Below, in pieces: positions 7,700-12,840 of a DNA stretch of 12,840 bases (within the stretch, counting starts at the first letter, position 1; each line of letters opens with the position of its first letter). The notes under the pieces are model-generated. The model ran no database searches and was not told the DNA's origin. It saw only the letters and a program-made list of their open reading frames with translations. A program made the translations under genes and the position numbers. Source of the DNA: Saprospiraceae bacterium (GTDB lineage Bacteria; Bacteroidota; Bacteroidia; Chitinophagales; Saprospiraceae); assembly GCA_013002625.1 (NCBI GenBank), contig JABDJE010000200.1, forward strand, positions 1 through 12,840, read 5' to 3'.

Positions 7700-10600
7700 T
7701 TAACGTACCAATGTAAAATGTCCAAGTTCTGTTTTTTCCTCCGTGGCAACACTATAAGAAAGTTGATACATATACACTCCTTGTGATGCAGGCGTTCCAT
7801 TAATAAATCCAGTCCAACCAGGGAAATTGCCAAATTCTTCAAAAACAATGTTACCCCACCTGTCAAAAATGCTAAGCGACTTTATCTCTACACCTTTTGA
7901 TTCATTAGGAAATGGTTGGAACCTGTTGTTGATACCATCATTTGACGAAGGATTAAAAATATTTGGAACATAGACATCTGGTGTCTGTGGAATATCAACG
8001 TTTACCGTCAATTCGGCTTCCACAAAACAACCGTTTTCATCTTCTGCATAAAATGTATAAACGGTAGATTGCATAGGAGTAATTGTAGGGTTAGGACAAT
8101 CACTGCAACTCAAACCATCAGCAGGGCTCCATAATATAGTACTTGGTTGAAAATTTAATGCGGCATTAATGAATTCTGAATCACCGAGATTAATTGTTAA
8201 GGATTGAGGCAATTGAACCTCTAATAAATTTCCAGTAGCCAAGGCTGCCATTGAAGCAAATGTACATCCATTGTTATCTTCGATTGATATATCATATTGT
8301 CCGGCTGCAAGTCCTGAAAAAATGGGTGACTGGCTTGCTACTCCATTAACAAAGTATGTAAATGGAGTAGTGCCGCCGCTAATAACTGAAATTTCAATCG
8401 ATCCAGTGGCGTCGTTTGCACAATTTGGATCATTGAGAATGAGGTCGTAGTTTAAATCTTCAGCTTGTCCAACAGTATAAATGAATTCTTCTACACATCC
8501 ATTTTCATCCTGAACTATAAGCGTATACAAGCCAGCAGGAATATCTGTAATGTTATTTGCAGAACTACCGGTAGACCAACTGTAACTAAGCATACCATTA
8601 CCACCAACAGCGTCAACGGTAATTGAACCTGTAGATTCTCCAAAGCAATCAGCATCTTCTACATTAGAAGTAACACTTATCGATGACGCAGGATTTATTG
8701 TGAATGATTCGCTCGTAACAATTGTACCGTCTTTTTCAATATTCAAACTATAATCATCAGGAGATAAATCTAAAACTGAAATCATAATAGGTCCGGATAT
8801 TGGTCCTGAAGCAACTGTTTGTCCCGCTGCATTTGTCAGAATATAATTCAATGGGAATTGATTGGTATCTTCAATTTGAAATTCAAGCGTTCCGTTATTT
8901 TCTTCAAAACAGGATTCGTCAAATGATGCCAACTGGACAGTTATTGCACAATTAATAACACTTACGATAGAGGTCACAACACTATCGCAACCGGCATTAT
9001 TGATAAGCGTTTCTGTAAACGTATCACTGTAGTTGACCCACATTCCATTTACAAACACACTATCGGTTTCACAAATTTCGAATGATTGATCAAAACTTGT
9101 ACTTAGTCTATGATCTACTGAAATATTCAAAATGCTATCACATCCATTAATATCAGTATCAGGTAGGATTGTAGTTCCCGTTAGGCTATTTCTATCATAT
9201 ATATCATTGCCTATTTGAATGGACTCGTCATCGCATAGAACTAGATTCAAAGCTTGTTCATTAAGTGGAAAGAAATCAAGGTCTATATTAATTATACTAT
9301 CACAACCTGATGAAGACATTAAGTTCTCGGTTCCGTTATCATTATTTATGTTATAATCATTGCCATTGATCACAATTACTTCATCTGGACAGTACATTCC
9401 TGTAATGTTTTCCTCAATGGCCATTTCAAATGTAAAATCTACATTGATAATACTATCACATCCCGCAGCGGAGCCATTGGCAAGGATAATTTGATCGTTC
9501 GAATTATTCAGATCAAATGTGATGCCTTCGATAATTATAGTTTCATCGTCACAGAATGTGCCTGTAATTAATGTATCAATAGCACTTACAAAGGAAAGAT
9601 TGACATCAATAAGACTATCACATCCGTTGACAGAAGCATTTGAAAGTAATATTTGATCCTGTGTGAATGTATTATCAAAGGTAACGCCGCCTATAATTAC
9701 GATTTCATCTTCACAAAGGGTAGTTGAAATGAGGGTATCCGCAGATTGGTAAAACGAGAGGTCAATCATGATTAGACTATCACATCCGTTGCTGGCCATG
9801 ATTATTTCATCGCCACTTGCATTGCTCATGTCATATACCTGTGCATCTATAGTAATAAAATCATCCGGACAAAGGCTATCGTCGATTACTGTTGGAAGGA
9901 TTTCATCTAAAACAGTAATATTTACTTCAGCTGTATCGCTGCCACAATTTGCACTTTGTATTATATATTGAAATGTATTCAGACCTGGCATAAGCTCATT
10001 AGCCAGAATATTCGGATCCGCAATCAATTGATTATTCGAATCTTCGAAATAGCCACCTGTATCACCTGAGACAAAACTTTCCAGATTGATAGATTCTTCA
10101 GGGCAGACGGTGGTAAAATTATCCATTCCTGCATTTACATCTGAGTCCGAGGTAAATATTTGGAAAGAAGCCGTATCATTTGGGCAAGGCGCAATATTGG
10201 ATATTACATAAAAGTAAGTGGCAGTGGTATTAGGGTTATTAAGATTGATCATGGATGGTATGGGATTTCCGTTATTATCTATCCACGAGCCATTTGTTGA
10301 CGCACCTGCACTAACAAGACTGATTAAGTCTAACATTTCACCAACACAACCATTGTAACTATTGTCTGCACCTGCAGTCTCAGCTACGGAAGGCATCAAT
10401 AGAAGTGTATCAGAACTGGCACCACATCCCAGAGAGTCAGACAAGATTAGAAAAATTGAATCTTGAACTGCATTAATCATAATTGTATCAGAAGTCAAAG
10501 TATCACCCCCAATAACCCACTCGAAATTATATCCTGCTGATGGGTTTTGCCCAAATTGGTTATATAATATAACCTCACTGCCCTCACAAGGCGCAATGTC

Positions 10601-11626
10601 ACCTGCTATAGAAGCAGGCGCATTCATTATAATATTTACATTTATTGTATCAGATACAGTACAATCTGTATCCAATTCTGTAACCTCAATGATATAATCA
10701 CCACTTATTGTTGGCTGATAACTGTTGCCTGAAGCAAGATCGTCTCCAGTAATATCAAGCCATTCTATATCATACTGACTCATATCGGTATAATTCAAGA
10801 CTTCTATATTAATCAAACTAGAAGTACACGAAGCGATACTGTCGGGCTGATCAGTAATAATTGGTTCCAACACGATAGGAATAATTTCGATATCGTCTGA
10901 ACTCCGACAACCATTATCATCGGTAACTTCAAGTGTGTATAGACCAGGTATCGCATTTTCTACATTTTGTTCATCACTGTCAATTGGACCCTCCCATTCA
11001 TAGATAAGATAATCATCAGGACCTTCAAGAACCAATTGTTCATCTGGACAAATTTCTATATCATCTCCCAGATCTATGTACTCTTCTGGTTCATCGGGTA
11101 CATAAAAAGCCTCAAGACATATTTCAAAGCTGGCATCATAAAATCCTTGAGATATATTGTCAGGTATGCACATGAGGTTGGTTCTATCTACAACCACAAC
11201 AATATCTACGCCCAAGGTTGACCCTTCTGGCACATCTTCTCCATCCAAAGTAAAGAAAGTAGAAAGCCCTTGTTGATCATATATAATCTCGCTGCAACTT
11301 ATTGGTGTGTGGTCATCGCAAATTAGCGCATGGGTATATAACCATAGATAGCATGTTGGATCAATATTATTGGTTGCGGAGTAGCCATTAATCGTAACTT
11401 CTACTCGATCCAGCACTGTGCATGAGAATGGCATATTCTCTGGTATCATGAAATCAAGCTGATATGACTCACTGACATCATCAATATCTGAAGTCCAGGC
11501 CTTCCTATCAAGGCCAATTATAGCATCTCCTTCATTTTGACATCCAATATCTACCGAAAATTGGGTATATATCGAGTTTGGGAAAGAATTTAGGATTAAA
11601 ACGACAAAAATTAATTTCTTTAGCAT
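7700..11626 (-). CDS. Large secreted adhesin-like protein with GCDS repeats, SprB-like repeats and T9SS type B sorting domain
   Basis: A 1308-residue surface protein. Residues 1-21 are a signal peptide (MLKKLIFVVLILNSF core). About 25-180 is a cysteine-containing N-terminal domain that I do not recognise. From LGDDIEIC (186-193) to about 578 are several Ig/PKD-like modules with repeated 'YTLEVTDDNGC' or 'DYIIEVTELD' strands. Six repeats of about 54 residues follow, each with a Cys near its start and GCDS near its end (GCDS at 614, 668, 722, 774, 828, 879). Next come an SprB-like module around Cys906 and two clear SprB repeats around Cys994 and Cys1069, then one more Ig-like module. Residues 1215-1308 are a type B (gliding-motility C-terminal, CHU_C) sorting domain: DVYVPNIFNPSSNDG, then LSIFDRWGNIVFE, GWTG and QGVYMYQLSY. 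The protein is likely exported by Sec then T9SS and held at the surface. SprB repeats are named from a gliding adhesin of flavobacteria, so adhesion or motility is inferred. No PorP/SprF-type partner gene is adjacent. Confidence 0.93.
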   Translation of the reverse strand: MLKKLIFVVLILNSFPNSIYTQFSVDIGCQNEGDAIIGLDRKAWTSDIDDVSESYQLDFMIPENMPFSCTVLDRVEVTINGYSATNNIDPTCYLWLYTHALICDDHTPISCSEIIYDQQGLSTFFTLDGEDVPEGSTLGVDIVVVVDRTNLMCIPDNISQGFYDASFEICLEAFYVPDEPEEYIDLGDDIEICPDEQLVLEGPDDYLIYEWEGPIDSDEQNVENAIPGLYTLEVTDDNGCRSSDDIEIIPIVLEPIITDQPDSIASCTSSLINIEVLNYTDMSQYDIEWLDITGDDLASGNSYQPTISGDYIIEVTELDTDCTVSDTINVNIIMNAPASIAGDIAPCEGSEVILYNQFGQNPSAGYNFEWVIGGDTLTSDTIMINAVQDSIFLILSDSLGCGASSDTLLLMPSVAETAGADNSYNGCVGEMLDLISLVSAGASTNGSWIDNNGNPIPSMINLNNPNTTATYFYVISNIAPCPNDTASFQIFTSDSDVNAGMDNFTTVCPEESINLESFVSGDTGGYFEDSNNQLIADPNILANELMPGLNTFQYIIQSANCGSDTAEVNITVLDEILPTVIDDSLCPDDFITIDAQVYDMSNASGDEIIMASNGCDSLIMIDLSFYQSADTLISTTLCEDEIVIIGGVTFDNTFTQDQILLSNASVNGCDSLIDVNLSFVSAIDTLITGTFCDDETIIIEGITFDLNNSNDQIILANGSAAGCDSIINVDFTFEMAIEENITGMYCPDEVIVINGNDYNINNDNGTENLMSSSGCDSIINIDLDFFPLNEQALNLVLCDDESIQIGNDIYDRNSLTGTTILPDTDINGCDSILNISVDHRLSTSFDQSFEICETDSVFVNGMWVNYSDTFTETLINNAGCDSVVTSIVSVINCAITVQLASFDESCFEENNGTLEFQIEDTNQFPLNYILTNAAGQTVASGPISGPIMISVLDLSPDDYSLNIEKDGTIVTSESFTINPASSISVTSNVEDADCFGESTGSITVDAVGGNGMLSYSWSTGSSANNITDIPAGLYTLIVQDENGCVEEFIYTVGQAEDLNYDLILNDPNCANDATGSIEISVISGGTTPFTYFVNGVASQSPIFSGLAAGQYDISIEDNNGCTFASMAALATGNLLEVQLPQSLTINLGDSEFINAALNFQPSTILWSPADGLSCSDCPNPTITPMQSTVYTFYAEDENGCFVEAELTVNVDIPQTPDVYVPNIFNPSSNDGINNRFQPFPNESKGVEIKSLSIFDRWGNIVFEEFGNFPGWTGFINGTPASQGVYMYQLSYSVATEEKTELGHFTLVR
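8237..8659 (-). repeat. Two SprB-like repeats
   Basis: Residues about 990-1056 and 1066-1130 of the same protein. Both follow the SprB pattern: Cys-x(5-6)-G-S-I-x-[IV], a Pro/Ser-Tyr-x-[WF] strand, then [DG]-[IL]-x-A-G-x-Y-x-[IL]-x-[IV]-x-D-x-N-G-C. A more divergent upstream module around Cys906 lacks the final D-x-N-G-C. Confidence 0.8.
8957..9883 (-). repeat. Six tandem ~54-residue GCDS protein repeats
   Basis: Inside the 1308-residue protein, residues about 582-890. Spacing between the GCDS motifs is 54, 54, 52, 54 and 51 residues. Each unit runs roughly [LFYI]-C-x-[DET]-[DE]-x-I-x-I-x-G, a [YF]-D/N segment, then GCDS-[IL]-[IL]-x-[IV]-[DN]-[LF]-x-F. Two cysteines per unit suggest a disulfide per repeat. 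The DNA copies have diverged, though an 18-base stretch around the motif is identical in two units (near 9613 and 9774). The last unit is the least typical. Similar Cys-Asp-Ser repeats occur in other secreted Bacteroidota proteins. Confidence 0.85.
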
Positions 11627-11645
11627 TACCTTTATTGGATTGAAT

Positions 11646-11701
11646 CCACAAAATATTTCAAAAGTTTTTCATTATAGGAAAGATTTTTATTTATTTTGTG
11701 G
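11646..11701. promoter_or_regulatory. Inverted repeat between divergent surface-protein genes
   Basis: CCACAAAATA at 11646-11655 and TATTTTGTGG at 11692-11701 are exact 10-bp inverted copies separated by 36 bp, inside the 133-bp region between the start codons at 11626 and 11760. Each copy reads TATTTTGTGG towards its own gene, close to a Bacteroidota -7 box but one base short of TAnnTTTG. They may be paired promoter cores or two sites for one regulator acting on both genes. If they are -7 boxes, the minus-strand leader would be about 15 nt and the plus-strand leader about 50 nt. Confidence 0.4.
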
Positions 11702-11702
11702 T

Positions 11703-11718
11703 CTTTGCTAAGGCAAAG
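11703..11718 (+). promoter_or_regulatory. Short hairpin in the leader of gene B
   Basis: CTTTGC and GCAAAG form a perfect 6-bp stem around a TAAG loop. It overlaps a TTTGC that matches the end of a -7 box and is directly followed by GGACGAA, which is also present near the transcription start of gene A. It could be a 5' mRNA hairpin or an operator half-site pair. Confidence 0.35.
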
Positions 11719-11759
11719 GACGAAATCATAAATCAATTAATTTACCAAAACTCAATCTC

Positions 11760-12840
11760 ATGAAATTGGCATACAATTTATTTGCCACTATTTTACTCAT
11801 ATGTGCCCTTGCTGTATCTTCTTTTGGGCAACTTGTACCTAATAATTGTGACGCTTCTGGAGAAGTAGGTCCCAATTTATTAGCAAATGGTGGTTTTGAA
11901 CTGAATGCTCCTGGCCAAGTGGCTGCTGGAGGATTCGAAAATACTGGAGGATGGAACTTCTTCGGTGCGGGTTTTAACAACTACATTGAAAACCCACCAA
12001 ACCCATTTTCACCTTGTGCCCCAAAAGACCCGGCAGCAAGAGGTGGATCACAACTTTTTAAGGTATTTGGACAATTTAATGGAGGATTCAATGCATCAGG
12101 TGCATTTTCAAATCCTATTAATGTTATTCCTGGCGAAACTTATGTAGCTAGTGTATGGGCATTATCTCCATCTGAAATCGAATGCCCAATTGATCACATT
12201 GCTGATGGAATTCTTGCTGAATTACATATCGAGTTTCTTGATGCTATGGGCAATTTAGTTGAATTTACGACGTCAGATCAATTTGATGCTGCAAAAGCTA
12301 CGGGCGGCTATCGCCAACTTAATACTGTAGCTGTAGCTCCTGAAGGTGCTGCTCAAGTACAGATTAATTTACTTTTCTTTCAATTTAATGCTTCTCAGGG
12401 AGGTGCTGTATACTTCGACGATGCATTTTTAGGATTGAAAGAAGACGGAACTGCTGGAGCATTAACTTGTAATAACGATATCACAGTAACTGTAAATGGT
12501 TCTTGTGCATCTGACGTTACAGTTGACATGTTTGTAGAAGGAAATGTTAACGAGCTGTATTATGACTTTTCTATCGCTAACAGCGTAGGAACTCCTGTAG
12601 ATATTAATGATTTGGCTCCTTGGATCGGAACTGAACTCACTTATACTGTTCATGACCTTTGTTCAGACAATACATGTTGGGGTAATATCACATTTGAAGA
12701 TAAAACACCACCGACAGTAGAATGTGACTGTCCGGTAGGTGGTGAGACAGGAATTGGAGACTACTCCGAAGACTGTACATTAACATGTTGGGAACTTCCA
12801 TTATTAAAAGAAAAATACTGGGACAGATTAAGAGACAATC
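11760..12840 (+). CDS. Secreted paralogue of gene A with carbohydrate-binding-like N-terminal domain, 3' partial (gene B)
   Basis: 360 codons are visible and the frame is still open at the right edge. Residues 1-23 are a signal peptide (MKLAYNLFATILLICALAVSS, cleavage near F-G|Q). Residues about 38-228 resemble a CBM4/9-type, galactose-binding-like jelly roll: NLLANGGFE at 39-47, GGSQLFKVFG, a V-x-P-G-E-T-Y strand, and VYFDDAFLG near 217-225. This would bind sugar or another polymer outside the cell. From Cys237 onwards it is homologous to residues 26-164 of gene A, including the DMFVEGN segment, FEDKTPP, CDCPVGGETGIG from 322, and YWDRLRD before the edge. The remainder probably carries Ig-like modules and a T9SS tail as in gene A, but that is not visible. 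The start is supported by the signal peptide and by CTCAATCTCATGA, identical to the sequence at the gene A start. No usable Shine-Dalgarno is present at the ATG. Confidence 0.9.
   Translation, partial: MKLAYNLFATILLICALAVSSFGQLVPNNCDASGEVGPNLLANGGFELNAPGQVAAGGFENTGGWNFFGAGFNNYIENPPNPFSPCAPKDPAARGGSQLFKVFGQFNGGFNASGAFSNPINVIPGETYVASVWALSPSEIECPIDHIADGILAELHIEFLDAMGNLVEFTTSDQFDAAKATGGYRQLNTVAVAPEGAAQVQINLLFFQFNASQGGAVYFDDAFLGLKEDGTAGALTCNNDITVTVNGSCASDVTVDMFVEGNVNELYYDFSIANSVGTPVDINDLAPWIGTELTYTVHDLCSDNTCWGNITFEDKTPPTVECDCPVGGETGIGDYSEDCTLTCWELPLLKEKYWDRLRDN

Noticed and set aside
8957..9883. CRISPR array or recent DNA tandem repeat
   Set aside because: The repeats are ~160 bp, diverged in DNA, in frame and conserved in protein sequence, so they are protein repeats.
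10967..11221. Plus-strand frame of 84 codons with hydrophobic segments
   Set aside because: It is antisense to the Ig-like part of the type B cargo; the hydrophobic look comes from complements of Asp/Glu codons.
11726..11980. Minus-strand frame crossing the gene B start
   Set aside because: It covers the signal peptide and domain of gene B in antisense and has no supporting features.
1..12840. Phage defence, toxin-antitoxin, prophage or integrative element
   Set aside because: No nuclease, helicase, reverse transcriptase, integrase, transposase or small paired genes are present on either strand.

Overview
The window comes from a bacterium of the phylum Bacteroidota, most likely a gliding, polymer-degrading lineage such as the Saprospiria. 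The evidence is two large secreted proteins ending in the two kinds of type IX secretion system (T9SS) sorting domain, SprB-type repeats, a TATATTTG (TAnnTTTG-type) promoter box, AT-rich DNA, and start codons mostly without a Shine-Dalgarno sequence. The family placement is inference; no rRNA is present to confirm it.

Layout. (1) Bases 3-1172 (+): the 3' part of a gene for a fibronectin III plus TolB-type beta-propeller protein, cut by the left edge. (2) Bases 1208-2614 (-): mnmE, the tRNA-modifying GTPase, complete, convergent with the first gene and the only housekeeping gene here. (3) Bases 2615-3132: a 518-bp divergent intergenic region with a promoter box, a perfect 12-bp palindrome and an unusually long leader. 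(4) Bases 3133-7509 (+), 'gene A': a 1458-residue secreted protein with an N-terminal cysteine-rich core, Ig/HYR-like modules, a carboxypeptidase-regulatory-like domain, a dockerin, a cohesin-like domain and a type A sorting domain. A strong intrinsic terminator follows it. (5) Bases 7700-11626 (-): a 1308-residue secreted adhesin-like protein with Ig/PKD-like modules, six ~54-residue 'GCDS' repeats, SprB-like repeats and a type B sorting domain. (6) Bases 11760-12840 (+), 'gene B': a paralogue of gene A that carries an extra carbohydrate-binding-like domain, cut by the right edge.

The three right-hand genes form a locus for large cell-surface or released proteins, two paralogues flanking an inverted, unrelated T9SS cargo. 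The products are probably exported by Sec and then by T9SS, and are built for adhesion or binding; no enzyme active site is visible in them. No mobile element, CRISPR array, defence system, tRNA or rRNA was found. The most interesting signals are a strongly conserved cysteine-rich motif shared by the two paralogues, their related but rearranged leaders, and a dockerin and a cohesin-like domain in one polypeptide. I do not see a clearly new multi-gene system.
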